64,000 nucleotides of DNA from positions 1-64,000 of the forward strand of contig NZ_BSEJ01000005.1 in the NCBI RefSeq assembly GCF_027921765.1. The letters are read 5' to 3'. The position numbers and the translations under genes were made by a program. Shown piece after piece: positions 25,550-33,784 of this stretch (within the stretch, counting starts at the first letter, position 1; each line of letters starts with the position of its first letter). This DNA is from Microbacterium barkeri (GTDB lineage: Bacteria > Actinomycetota > Actinomycetes > Actinomycetales > Microbacteriaceae). Below the pieces are notes generated by a model, which was not told the DNA's origin, did not search any database, and worked only from the letters and a program-made list of their open reading frames with translations.

Positions 25550-25579
25550 ATGTTACCGGGAACAATTTGTTCCGTGCAA
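25550..25579 (-). promoter_or_regulatory. ytfQ promoter with overlapping operators
   Basis: Minus strand: -35 TTGCAC (25574-25579), 18-base spacer, -10 TAACAT (25550-25555). The spacer contains a perfect 15-bp palindrome, GGAACAATTTGTTCC (25559-25573), overlapping a second near-palindrome GTTACCGGGAAC (25552-25563) that resembles the site at the GH43 gene 9285-13634. A LacI-type repressor bound here would occlude RNA polymerase. The nearest candidate is the LacI at 27139-28158. Confidence 0.6.
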
Positions 25580-25603
25580 GGGCGAGATCGGATCGTGATG
25601 GGA

Positions 25604-27142
25604 TCAGTCCCCGAGGTCCCCGTCGAGGTCGGCGGCGATCATCTCGACGATCGTGTCGACCGTCACGCCGGGGCCGTTGCTGAGCTCGCCGATCTTCTCG
25701 CGGTCCTTCAGCACGACGATGCGATCGCTCAGGCGCACGACCTCCTCGAGCTGCGACGAGATGAAGACGACCGCGACGCCCTCCCCCGCGAGCTGAGCGA
25801 CCTTGCGCTGGATGTCGAGCTTCGCGCCGATGTCGATGCCGCGCGTGGGCTCGTCGAGGATGAGCACGTGCGGGCGCGTCGCGAGGAGGCGCGCGAGCAT
25901 GATCTTCTGCTGCGTGCCGCCCGAGAGCTCCTCGACGGGCCGGTCGATGTCGGACGGCGACAGGCGCAGGGCCTCGAGGTACGTCTCGATGAGCGCGTCC
26001 TGCTCGCCGCGCGACAGCGGCCGCGACCATCCGCGCAGCGCCTGCAGAGCGAGCACGATGTTCTCGCGCGCCGTGAGCCCGCCGATGATCCCCTCGTCGC
26101 GGAGGTTCTCCGTGGAGAGGGCGATGCGGTGGTGGAGCGCGGCGCCCGGGCTGCTGAGCTGCACCCGCCGTCCGTCGACCCAGAGCTCGCCGCTGTCGGC
26201 GCGCTCGGCGCCCGCCATGAGGCGCGCGAGCTCGGTCCGCCCCGAGCCGCGCAGCCCGGCGAAGCCGACCACCTCGCCACGGGAGAGCTCGAGATCGGTC
26301 GGCTCGAGCGTGCCGCGTCGGCCGAGCGCTGAGGCCGACAGGGTCGGCTCCCCGGAGGCCGCGTAGTGGTGCGACAGGCGCTCCGAGCGCAGCGCCTTGA
26401 GCGCCTCGATGTCCTCGCCGATCATCTTCGAGATGAGGTCGGCCCGGTCGAGATCGTCGGCGGCGTACTCCCCCACTACGCGCCCGCCGCGCAGCACGGT
26501 CATCCGGTCGGCGATCGCGAAGACGTGCTCGAGGAAGTGCGAGACGAAGAGGATCGCGACGCCGCGGTCGCGCAGACCCCGCACGACCCGGAGGAGCGTG
26601 CGGACCTCGGCCGCGTCGAGGCTCGCGGTCGGCTCGTCGAGGATGAGGACGCGCGGCTCGAGCACGAGGGCTCGCGCGACGGCGACGAGCTGCTTGACCG
26701 CGGGCGACAGTGCCGTGAGCGGCGCGCGGGGGTCGACGTCGTCGAGGCCGAGCCGCGCGAGCACCTCCCGGGTGCGGGCGCGGTTGGCCTTCCAGTCGAT
26801 GCCGAGGCGGCCTCGGATCTCGTTGCCGAGCATGACGTTCTCGGCGACCGTGAGGTGCGGACTGAGACGCGTCTCCTGGAACACGGTCGCGATGCCCTGT
26901 GCCCGGCTGCGCGCGACGCCCACGGGAACGCTCTCGTCTCCGTCGATGCGCACCTCGCCCGAGCGGATGGGCACGGTTCCGGTGAGCGCGCCGATGAGCG
27001 TGGACTTGCCGGCGCCGTTCTCGCCCATGAGCGCGTGCACCTCTCCCGGGCGCAGCGTGAGGTCCACGTCGTCGAGAACGCGGACCCCCGCGAACTCGAC
27101 GCAGATCCCCGTCATCTCCACGACGGGCTGACGCGCGGTCAT
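25604..27142 (-). CDS. Second sugar ABC importer ATPase, YtfR-like paralogue
   Basis: A 512-residue tandem-domain ATPase. Domain 1: Walker A GENGAGKSTL, Walker B LILDEPTASLD. Domain 2: GLRGSGRTEL, signature LSGGTQQKIMLARLL, Walker B LILDEPTRGID. Architecture and many segments parallel the ATPase at 22814-24373 (both have RGWxRPLxRxEQD, and NENxMLG-type motifs). It is translationally coupled to the LacI gene (ATGA) and is not followed by its own permeases. It may be a duplicated subunit for the same permeases or a partner for permeases elsewhere. All Walker residues look intact, so it should be functional. Confidence 0.85.
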   Translation of the reverse strand: MTARQPVVEMTGICVEFAGVRVLDDVDLTLRPGEVHALMGENGAGKSTLIGALTGTVPIRSGEVRIDGDESVPVGVARSRAQGIATVFQETRLSPHLTVAENVMLGNEIRGRLGIDWKANRARTREVLARLGLDDVDPRAPLTALSPAVKQLVAVARALVLEPRVLILDEPTASLDAAEVRTLLRVVRGLRDRGVAILFVSHFLEHVFAIADRMTVLRGGRVVGEYAADDLDRADLISKMIGEDIEALKALRSERLSHHYAASGEPTLSASALGRRGTLEPTDLELSRGEVVGFAGLRGSGRTELARLMAGAERADSGELWVDGRRVQLSSPGAALHHRIALSTENLRDEGIIGGLTARENIVLALQALRGWSRPLSRGEQDALIETYLEALRLSPSDIDRPVEELSGGTQQKIMLARLLATRPHVLILDEPTRGIDIGAKLDIQRKVAQLAGEGVAVVFISSQLEEVVRLSDRIVVLKDREKIGELSNGPGVTVDTIVEMIAADLDGDLGD

Positions 27143-28158
27143 CGCCCCTCCCGCGGCGCGGCCGTGGAGGAGCGCACGAGGAGCTCGGCGGGGATGCGCG
27201 TCACGCGAGGGATCTCGCGCTTCTCGATCGCCGCGCGCAGCATGTCGACCGCGGAGACGCCGAGCGCGTGGAAGTTCTGCCGGATGGTCGTGAGCGGCGG
27301 CAGCACGTGCGCCGAGAGCGGCACGTCGTCGAAGCCGACGACGCTGAGGTCGTCTGGCACGGAGAATCCGCGGTCGGCGAGCCCGTGGATGAGCCCGACC
27401 GCCATGTCGTCGTTGCCCGCGAAGATCGCGGTGTAGTCGGGCAGCTCGCGGATGCCCTTGGCGAAGTCGTAGGCGAAGTCGGCTGTCCAGTCGCCGACGA
27501 CGATCGGGCGCTCCCGGATGCCCCACGCCTTGGCGCGTGCATGGAACGCGCGCTCGCGTGCGCGGGCGTCGAGCCAGTCGAGCGGCCCGGCGAGGTGCAG
27601 GATGTCGCGGTGCCCGAGAGAGACGAGATGGTCGACCGCGAGGGTCGTGCCCTCCTGCTGGTCGACCGAGACGGTGAGGAATGTCGGGTCCTTGTCGGGC
27701 TTGACGACGAGCACCGGGACGCCGATCGAGATCTTGCGGAGGGCGGCGATCGACGACGAGCGCGGGGCGACGACGCACAGGGCGTCGATCCCCTGGGTCG
27801 TGAGGTTGTCGACGGCCTCCTGCGGCGTGATCTCGTCGCCGCCGCGTAGCGCGATCGCGCTCACGGAGTATCCGGCCAGCCGCGCGGCCGACTCGACGGC
27901 GCGGAGCGTGCTCGTCGGGCCGAACTCGACCGCGCTCTCCACGAGCACGCCGATCCGCTGGCTGCGCTGCGTCGCGAGGGCGCGCGCCGCCATGTTGGGG
28001 CGGTAGTCGAGCTCCTCGATGACCTCGAGCACGCGGCGGCGCGTGGCCTCCTTGATGTACGGGTAGTCGTTGAGGACGCGCGAGACCGTCATGTGCGAGA
28101 CGCCGGCGAGCTGGGCGACCTGCCGGATGTTCGGCTTGTCCGCGCTCGTGTTCGCCAC
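27139..28158 (-). CDS. LacI-family transcriptional regulator of the importer
   Basis: A 339-residue repressor: N-terminal helix-turn-helix IRQVAQLAGVSHMTVSRVLN (about residues 10-29), hinge RPNMAARALA, then a sugar-binding core ending in VVGFDDVPLSAHVLPPLTT. The GTG start follows GGAGGACTCCG. Its position directly before a YtfR-type ATPase and next to ytfQ suggests it senses a furanose or related sugar and controls this importer. Candidate operators are GTTACCGGGAAC/GGAACAATTTGTTCC at ytfQ and GTTACCGGTATC at the GH43 gene 9285-13634; the assignment is inference. Confidence 0.88.
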   Translation of the reverse strand: MANTSADKPNIRQVAQLAGVSHMTVSRVLNDYPYIKEATRRRVLEVIEELDYRPNMAARALATQRSQRIGVLVESAVEFGPTSTLRAVESAARLAGYSVSAIALRGGDEITPQEAVDNLTTQGIDALCVVAPRSSSIAALRKISIGVPVLVVKPDKDPTFLTVSVDQQEGTTLAVDHLVSLGHRDILHLAGPLDWLDARARERAFHARAKAWGIRERPIVVGDWTADFAYDFAKGIRELPDYTAIFAGNDDMAVGLIHGLADRGFSVPDDLSVVGFDDVPLSAHVLPPLTTIRQNFHALGVSAVDMLRAAIEKREIPRVTRIPAELLVRSSTAAPREGR

Positions 28159-28198
28159 CGGAGTCCTCCATCGGTCTCGCCGTCGCCGGGAGCGGGAC

Positions 28199-28226
28199 GG
28201 GGCCGCGCGCGGCGGCGCGCGGCCCC
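28199..28226 (-). terminator. Hairpin between the lyase-like gene and lacI
   Basis: GGGGCCGCGCGC (28199-28210) and GCGCGCGGCCCC (28215-28226) form a perfect 12-bp stem with a four-base loop. It lies 38 bases beyond the stop at 28265 and 40 bases before the lacI start, so it probably ends transcription of the lyase-like gene. Confidence 0.75.
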
Positions 28227-28264
28227 CTCAGCCTAGCGATCGCGGCGGTCTGTGAGCGGGAACA

Positions 28265-31200
28265 TCAGCGCGCTGCCTCGAGCCCCTGGAGGGCATCGTC
28301 AAGGCCGTCGGCCGCGGCGTCCACGTCCGCCTGTTCCGCCGACGCATCGGCGAGCACCGTCTCCGCCCCGACGCGGGCGGCGCGCAGTCGATCCCATGAT
28401 TCGGACGTCCAGTCCTCCTCGACGAGCTCGGCCGCCTCGTCGAGGAGGAGGCGGAGCGCGCTGCGGTCGACCGTGCTCGCGACGAGCTCGACCTCGGCGA
28501 GGTTGGTGTTGCCCGACGCCGCGAGCACGCGCACGGCGCCCGTCTCGATCGGAGCCTCGAGATCCAGGCGATTCCACCCGTCGACCGCGTTCGCGACGGT
28601 CGCGAACGTCGTCCACGTACGACCGCCGTCCGTCGAGCGCTGGAACTGGATGCCGTTGGCTCGCGCGATGTGGCCCGCGCGCGGCGCGAAGCGCACGGCG
28701 GCGACCGGGAGCGCCGAGCCGTCGTCGGGGATCGCCGTCACCCAGCCCGACGAGGTGGTCGTGTCGGTGTACGTCGCGAGGTCGCCGTCGAACATCGCCC
28801 AGCCGTTGCCCGCGGCATCACGCGTGCCATCCCACGACGGTGTGCTCGCCGTGACCCAGTCGTGCGCGATCGCGCTCGTCTCGACAGACGGCGCCTCGAG
28901 CAGCTCCCATGCGGCCCGAAGGCGCGCGGCGAGCGCTGCGTCGTCGGCGTCCGGCTCGGACGCCGCTGCCACGACGTCCTCGAGCTCCCGCGTGAACAGC
29001 AGGGCGGATGCGCGCGAGAACTGCGAGAGGTCGGCCTCCCGCGCCTCGTCGAGCAGGTCCTCGAGCGTCGCCTCCGAGCGGACGCCGTCGATGCGCACGT
29101 CGGCGAGCGACCAGATCCCTGGGTAGGCCGGGTCGGTCGGGATACCGGGCTCGTCGATCTGCAGCCGGAGGTACCGGAACCGCTCGTCGCGGACCTCCTC
29201 GCGCACGTCGACGTACTCGACCGCGGTGTCGTCGCCCGCATTCGGGCGCTCCGTCAGCAGCGTCCACGTCTCGTTGTCGTTCGAGCCGTAGGCGTTGGTG
29301 CCCTCCGCACGATTCGGGAAGGTGTCGCGGGCGAGGAACCCGATCCGGTCGGCCTGGATGCGGAATCCGACGCCGAAGTCGAGCTCGACCGACACGTCTC
29401 GGCGGTCGCCCCAGGTCGTCTGGTTCGACCCGTCGACCAGGTTGCGCAGGGTCGCGATGGGCAGCTCGGGCGAGGTGGCGGTGAGCGAGTAGTCGTGCGT
29501 CCCGTCGGCGAGCATCGGATTCAGCAGGTCGAGATCGGCTACCGCGAGTCGCAGGTCCTCGAGGAGCGCCGCGAAGCCCGCGCTGTCGGCCTCGATCCCT
29601 TCGCGCGCCGCGGCCTCGGCCTCGGCGACGGCGGCCCAGCTCTCGCTCGTGTATGCCGCGACGTCCTGGAGTCCGTCGAGAGCCGCCGCGATCGCTCCGG
29701 GGCGGTCCGCTGCGACGGTCACGCGCACCGGCAGCGTCGCGGTCGAGGTGCCGTCCTGCGCGACAACGATGAGGCTCTCCTCGCCGGCGGCGCGCGGTGT
29801 CCAGGTGAGTGCGCCGTCCTGCCCGATCGTTGCCCCGCGGGGCGCCCCCTGGAGTGAGAGCGTGCGCTCGGAGTCGGCGTCCTCGACCGCGAGCGCCCGC
29901 TGAATGGGCTCGCCCGCCACCGCGAGGAAGGCCAGCTCGGGCGCGTCCGCGAACACAGGGGGCGAGAGCTCGCCCTTCGCGTCGCCGAGCACACCCGACA
30001 CGTCCACGCGGGCGGCGCCCTCGGCCACGCGCAGGTACACGATGTGGTGGCCGACGGTGCCAGGGGGCACGGCGCCGAGATCGAGTCCGACGTGCGTCCA
30101 CTCCCCCTTCGTGTCGGGGAGGGAGACCTCGAACGGTGTGGCGCCGTCGGCGGTCCCCGACACCTGCAGGGTCGCCTGCCCGTTCGTGCGCACGCGGATG
30201 CCCATGCTCGCGCCCCAGACCATCCGTCGGACCGCGACTGTCGCGTCGCCGCGCTTCGCGTTGAGTCGCGCGAAGCTCTCCCCCGCGTCGTCCGTGACGA
30301 TCTTCGCTCCCGCGCCGAGCGGGAGCCCGTACTTCGCGGTCGGCACCCACGCGGTGTCAGCGGGCTGCGGGATCTGCACATCCTGCTCTGCGAGCTCCTC
30401 GGGGAACGCGAGCCAGTACTCGGCGTCGGTGAAGTCCGAGCCGCGCGGGTTCCAGAAGTTCTCGACGTGCGCGCCGTAGCGGTACAGGGGTCCGTCGCTC
30501 TGCCGATGCAGGAGCGCGACGTAGGGGGCCTCCTCTTCGACATCGACGCCCTCGACGTACGTGTACTGGTAGTACAGGTCGTTCATGAGGTCGCGGAGCC
30601 GTCCGCGGTACGCCTGGGAGAGCGTGCTCGCTCCGCCCGACGTGTCGACGAACGGCGGCTCGTCGCCCATCATGAAGCGCGCGAACGCGTCGGCGCCCTC
30701 GAGCAGCCGGTTGTCGAGGAAGCCGTAGGGCGTGACCGCGTCAACCTCGTCGGAGACAGTGCCTTCGACAGGGTCGAGTCGCGTGCCCTGGTTGTGGATC
30801 ATCCGCGCTGCGGCACTCAGCGTCGTGATGTCGCCCTCCGCGTGCGCCTGATCCCGGGCCATCTCGAGCAGCTCGACGAAGTCCTCGCCGTAGGGGTTGC
30901 GCGGGTCGTCGGCGTCGATGAGGCGGATGAGAGATGCCAGGCCTCCATTGACGTCACCGCCGTTGATGGTGTGCTCGCTCTCGTAGGTCGAGTTGACCGA
31001 GAACCACTCGACACGCTGCGCGTACAGCTCGGGGTCGTCGAGGAAGATCGCGGCCGCGATCATGCCGACGACGCCGTAGGTGTGCTGGTTCCAGAGACGG
31101 TTCTGGGAGAAGAGGAAGGTCTCGAGCGTCGGGCGGACGAGGTTCTCCTCCGCCCTCTGCTGGTCGCGCTCGGTCCATCGGAGGTCATACCCCTCGAGGC

Positions 31201-31786
31201 TGTCGTTCACGGGCTCGGTCGATCGGATGATCTCGGCCGCGGTCACGAAGTAGTAGAGCGGCACGCCCGTGTGGATGTGCGCGTCGGAGAAGTAGGCGTA
31301 GCCCTCGGGATCGAGGCTGCTCCAGGTGCGCAGCACGTGCAGGGCGTTGGCCCGGTAGACCTCGTCGCCCGTCGTGGCGTACATGATCGCCTGCGTCAGC
31401 GCGCCGATGCTGTCGTCGAGGGCGCGAGACCGCATCCGCGTCTCGTTGTACGAGGCATCCTTCGGCTGCTCATCCGTCGCGCCCTGGTTCTGCCCGACGT
31501 AGGTCTTCGACGCATACTTCGTCTGCGCCATCGCGGCATGGTGGCTCGCCCACGGCTCGACACCCGCAGCGACCTGTTCCTGAACGGTCTCGAGCTGGTC
31601 GGCGGTGACGCCGGTACCGGGATGGAGGAAACCCTCCGCACTCGTGGTCTCGGTGATCTCGGGCAGGGCGGGCGGCGCCGTCTCCTGCGCGACGGCGGGT
31701 GGCCCGACAAGCGCCGAGAGCCCGACTGTCGCGGCGACGAGGGCCCCGAGAGCCCTCGCCCTTCCTGGTGCGTGCGATCGCTTCAT
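28265..31786 (-). CDS. Secreted alginate-lyase-like polysaccharide lyase with discoidin and FIVAR-like modules
   Basis: 1173 residues: signal peptide (ALVAATVGLSALVGPPAVAQ), an alpha-helical toroid typical of the alginate lyase superfamily (about 40-400; motifs NRLWNQHTYGVVGMIAAAI, SEHTINGGDVNGG, RMIHNQGTRLDP), a carbohydrate-binding-like beta module (about 430-600), a small Ig-like domain, FIVAR-like helical repeats (ALDGLQDVAAYTSESWAAV; LLDEAAELVEEDWTSESWD at the end) and two discoidin-like (F5/8) modules (about 760-920 and 980-1110). The Asn/Gln-His motif suggests beta-elimination of an uronic-acid glycan, but the subfamily and substrate are not clear. It lacks the C-terminal domain of the GH43 proteins. 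RBS AAAGGA precedes ATG 31786. Confidence 0.75.
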   Translation of the reverse strand: MKRSHAPGRARALGALVAATVGLSALVGPPAVAQETAPPALPEITETTSAEGFLHPGTGVTADQLETVQEQVAAGVEPWASHHAAMAQTKYASKTYVGQNQGATDEQPKDASYNETRMRSRALDDSIGALTQAIMYATTGDEVYRANALHVLRTWSSLDPEGYAYFSDAHIHTGVPLYYFVTAAEIIRSTEPVNDSLEGYDLRWTERDQQRAEENLVRPTLETFLFSQNRLWNQHTYGVVGMIAAAIFLDDPELYAQRVEWFSVNSTYESEHTINGGDVNGGLASLIRLIDADDPRNPYGEDFVELLEMARDQAHAEGDITTLSAAARMIHNQGTRLDPVEGTVSDEVDAVTPYGFLDNRLLEGADAFARFMMGDEPPFVDTSGGASTLSQAYRGRLRDLMNDLYYQYTYVEGVDVEEEAPYVALLHRQSDGPLYRYGAHVENFWNPRGSDFTDAEYWLAFPEELAEQDVQIPQPADTAWVPTAKYGLPLGAGAKIVTDDAGESFARLNAKRGDATVAVRRMVWGASMGIRVRTNGQATLQVSGTADGATPFEVSLPDTKGEWTHVGLDLGAVPPGTVGHHIVYLRVAEGAARVDVSGVLGDAKGELSPPVFADAPELAFLAVAGEPIQRALAVEDADSERTLSLQGAPRGATIGQDGALTWTPRAAGEESLIVVAQDGTSTATLPVRVTVAADRPGAIAAALDGLQDVAAYTSESWAAVAEAEAAAREGIEADSAGFAALLEDLRLAVADLDLLNPMLADGTHDYSLTATSPELPIATLRNLVDGSNQTTWGDRRDVSVELDFGVGFRIQADRIGFLARDTFPNRAEGTNAYGSNDNETWTLLTERPNAGDDTAVEYVDVREEVRDERFRYLRLQIDEPGIPTDPAYPGIWSLADVRIDGVRSEATLEDLLDEAREADLSQFSRASALLFTRELEDVVAAASEPDADDAALAARLRAAWELLEAPSVETSAIAHDWVTASTPSWDGTRDAAGNGWAMFDGDLATYTDTTTSSGWVTAIPDDGSALPVAAVRFAPRAGHIARANGIQFQRSTDGGRTWTTFATVANAVDGWNRLDLEAPIETGAVRVLAASGNTNLAEVELVASTVDRSALRLLLDEAAELVEEDWTSESWDRLRAARVGAETVLADASAEQADVDAAADGLDDALQGLEAAR

Positions 31787-31880
31787 CGCGATGTCCTTTC
31801 GTCTGCGTCATTGCGGATCGCGGGCCTCGCCCGCGGACGGCCCCGTCGCCGCCGTGTCAGTGCTCTCGCGTCCCCTTTCG

Positions 31881-31910
31881 GATATCGTTTGCCGACCGGT
31901 CTGCGATCAA
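31881..31910 (-). promoter_or_regulatory. Possible promoter of the lyase-like gene
   Basis: Minus strand TTGATC (31905-31910), 18 bases, GATATC (31881-31886). The -10 match is modest. The spacer includes the palindrome GACCGGTC (31894-31901), and CGTTTGCC (31886-31893, plus reading) also occurs in the operator of the neighbouring LacI-controlled operon (39893-39914), hinting at shared control. Confidence 0.4.
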
Positions 31911-31928
31911 GCCGGTCTCCTCCGTCTG

Positions 31929-32894
31929 TCAGGCGATCGGATAGGCGAATGCCTCGCCGTGTGCGAAGCGGAGCGCCTCGGCGGTCGCGACGGCACCGAG
32001 CGTGCGCAGCTCGGTTCCCATCGAGCCGGCGAGGTGCGGCGTGAGGAAGACATTCGGGAGCGAGAAGAGCGGGTGGCCCGGCGGCAGGGGATCGGGCTCG
32101 GTCACGTCGAGGACGGCGCGCAGCCGCCCGGCGGCGAGCTCGGCGACGAGCGCGTCCTGATCGACGATCGCGCCCCGCGCGGTGTTGACGACCGTGGCGC
32201 CGTCGGGGAGCGCGGCGAGCACGGCCGCGGACACCATGCCGATCGTCCGCGGGATCTGCGGTGCGTGGATCGAGAGAATGCGGCTGCCTGCTGCGAGCGC
32301 GATGAGGTCGTCGATGAGTTCGACGTCGAGCACGGCGGCGCGCTGGACCGAGAGGGTGGGGTCGTAGACGGCGACCGCGATATCGCGATCCCGCAGACCG
32401 CGGATGACGAGCTCCCCGACCGCGGACGCGCCGACGATCCCGACCCGGGCGCCACCGAGGCCCGTGTGCCCGTACTCCGCCTCCCGGTCGAGGAAGCGCT
32501 GCTCCGACGCGTACCGGCGCGCCGCCCAGAAGACATCCTTCGCTGCAAGGGTGATCATCGCGAGCGTGAACTCGGCGACAGGAACGGCATTCGCGGCCTT
32601 CGCGGACGCGAGGGCGATGCCGCGTCGCGCTGCCTCGTCGGCGGTCGCGAAGCCGCCGCCCCAGTGCACGATGGCGCGCAGGCGCGGCATGGCATCGAAG
32701 TCGGCGGCGGAGGGCGCCTCGGCACCCCAGCCCATGAGCAGCAGCTCGATCTCTGCCGGGTCGTCGAGCGCGGAGACCGCAGTCGCGGCCGACGAGAAGT
32801 CGACGGCGAGCTCGTCCTCGAGCGCGCGGCGCTCCTCCTCGCCGAACACGAAGCCGACGAGGTGCGCCTCCATCAGCAATGCGGCCCTGATCAT
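31929..32894 (-). CDS. D-isomer-specific 2-hydroxyacid dehydrogenase
   Basis: A 321-residue NAD(P)-dependent oxidoreductase that would interconvert a 2-ketoacid and a D-2-hydroxyacid. Visible elements: Rossmann turn VGIVGASAVGELV with acidic residue in VYDPT, catalytic Arg in NTARGAIVDQDAL, Glu in DVTEPDPLPPGHPLF, and catalytic His in LTPHLAGS. ATG 32894 overlaps the stop of the GH43-like gene as ATGA. As last gene of the GH36/GH43 operon and next to a lyase-like gene, it may act on an acid released from glycan breakdown; the substrate is not predictable. Confidence 0.85.
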   Translation of the reverse strand: MIRAALLMEAHLVGFVFGEEERRALEDELAVDFSSAATAVSALDDPAEIELLLMGWGAEAPSAADFDAMPRLRAIVHWGGGFATADEAARRGIALASAKAANAVPVAEFTLAMITLAAKDVFWAARRYASEQRFLDREAEYGHTGLGGARVGIVGASAVGELVIRGLRDRDIAVAVYDPTLSVQRAAVLDVELIDDLIALAAGSRILSIHAPQIPRTIGMVSAAVLAALPDGATVVNTARGAIVDQDALVAELAAGRLRAVLDVTEPDPLPPGHPLFSLPNVFLTPHLAGSMGTELRTLGAVATAEALRFAHGEAFAYPIA

Positions 32895-33784
32895 CCGCGC
32901 TCCTCCCCTGCGCGCCACGCGTCCCGCCACTCGAGCGTCGCTGTCTCACCCACGATCCGCAGCGGGAGGATGACTGTCGGCGAGTGGAACAGGTCGTCGG
33001 GCCGCCAGCGGTCGCCGACGTAGATGAACCCGTCGCCCATGGGGACGACGACGCTCACCTGGGAGTCGAAGGTCCGGCTGCCATCGGGCGCGAATCCCGA
33101 CCACGCCGACCACGGACCTTCGAGCGCAGGAGCCGTCGCGTGCATGTTGTCGTTGAGACTCCACCCGGTGAGATCGGATCCGAAGAGGTGGTAGCGCCCC
33201 TCGTGCTTCACGAGCGTCGGCGATTCGTACCCGATCTCCGGTCGGCGCTCCTGGCGCAGCGTCGCGACGGTCGTCTCCGCCCCCAGGTAGTCGTCACGCA
33301 GACGGTGGATGTGCAAGCCGTTCTCACGGTCCTCCGAAAGGAGGTAGCCGACGCCGTCCTCCTGGTAGACGCCGATGTCGCGGCTGATCGTGCCGAGCGG
33401 ACGCTCGCTTCCGAGATAGCGGTACGGCCCCTGCGGCCGCTCGGCGATCGCGTAGCCGACGCGCGCAGCGGAGTAGTCGACGGTGTCGATGTGCAGGAGC
33501 AGCACCCACATGCCGTCAGGGCGGCGCAGTGCCTTGGGCCGCTCGACGATGCGGTCGGGCCCGATATCGCCGTCCCCCGCTTCAAGGGCGTTCCCCTCGA
33601 ATCGCCATTCCGCGAAGTCGTCGGTCGAGTAGCACGCGACCGCCGTGAACGTCGAGCCCGCCGTCTTGTCCTCACCCCAGGCGAACCAGCGGTCGCCCAC
33701 GCGCTGCACGCCGATGCCGTGCAGCTGGGCGACGCGCCCGCGGTCGTCGATGACGACGTGCCCCGGTCGGATCGTCCCTCTCAT
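32891..33784 (-). CDS. Intracellular GH43-like glycosidase (subfamily 24/34 style)
   Basis: A 297-residue five-bladed propeller protein without a signal peptide. It opens with VIDDRGRVAQLHGIGVQRVG followed by FAWGEDK, the pattern of GH43 subfamilies 24/34, and continues with ERPKAL, SRDIGVYQEDGVGYLLSEDREN and YESPTLVKHEGRYHLFGSD, whose Glu is the likely acid. Those subfamilies include exo-beta-1,3-galactanases and beta-galactofuranosidases, some lacking the usual catalytic Asp. The secreted protein at 55874-58666 has the same motifs in the same order. The ATG overlaps the GH36 stop (ATGA). Confidence 0.75.
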   Translation of the reverse strand: MRGTIRPGHVVIDDRGRVAQLHGIGVQRVGDRWFAWGEDKTAGSTFTAVACYSTDDFAEWRFEGNALEAGDGDIGPDRIVERPKALRRPDGMWVLLLHIDTVDYSAARVGYAIAERPQGPYRYLGSERPLGTISRDIGVYQEDGVGYLLSEDRENGLHIHRLRDDYLGAETTVATLRQERRPEIGYESPTLVKHEGRYHLFGSDLTGWSLNDNMHATAPALEGPWSAWSGFAPDGSRTFDSQVSVVVPMGDGFIYVGDRWRPDDLFHSPTVILPLRIVGETATLEWRDAWRAGEERG

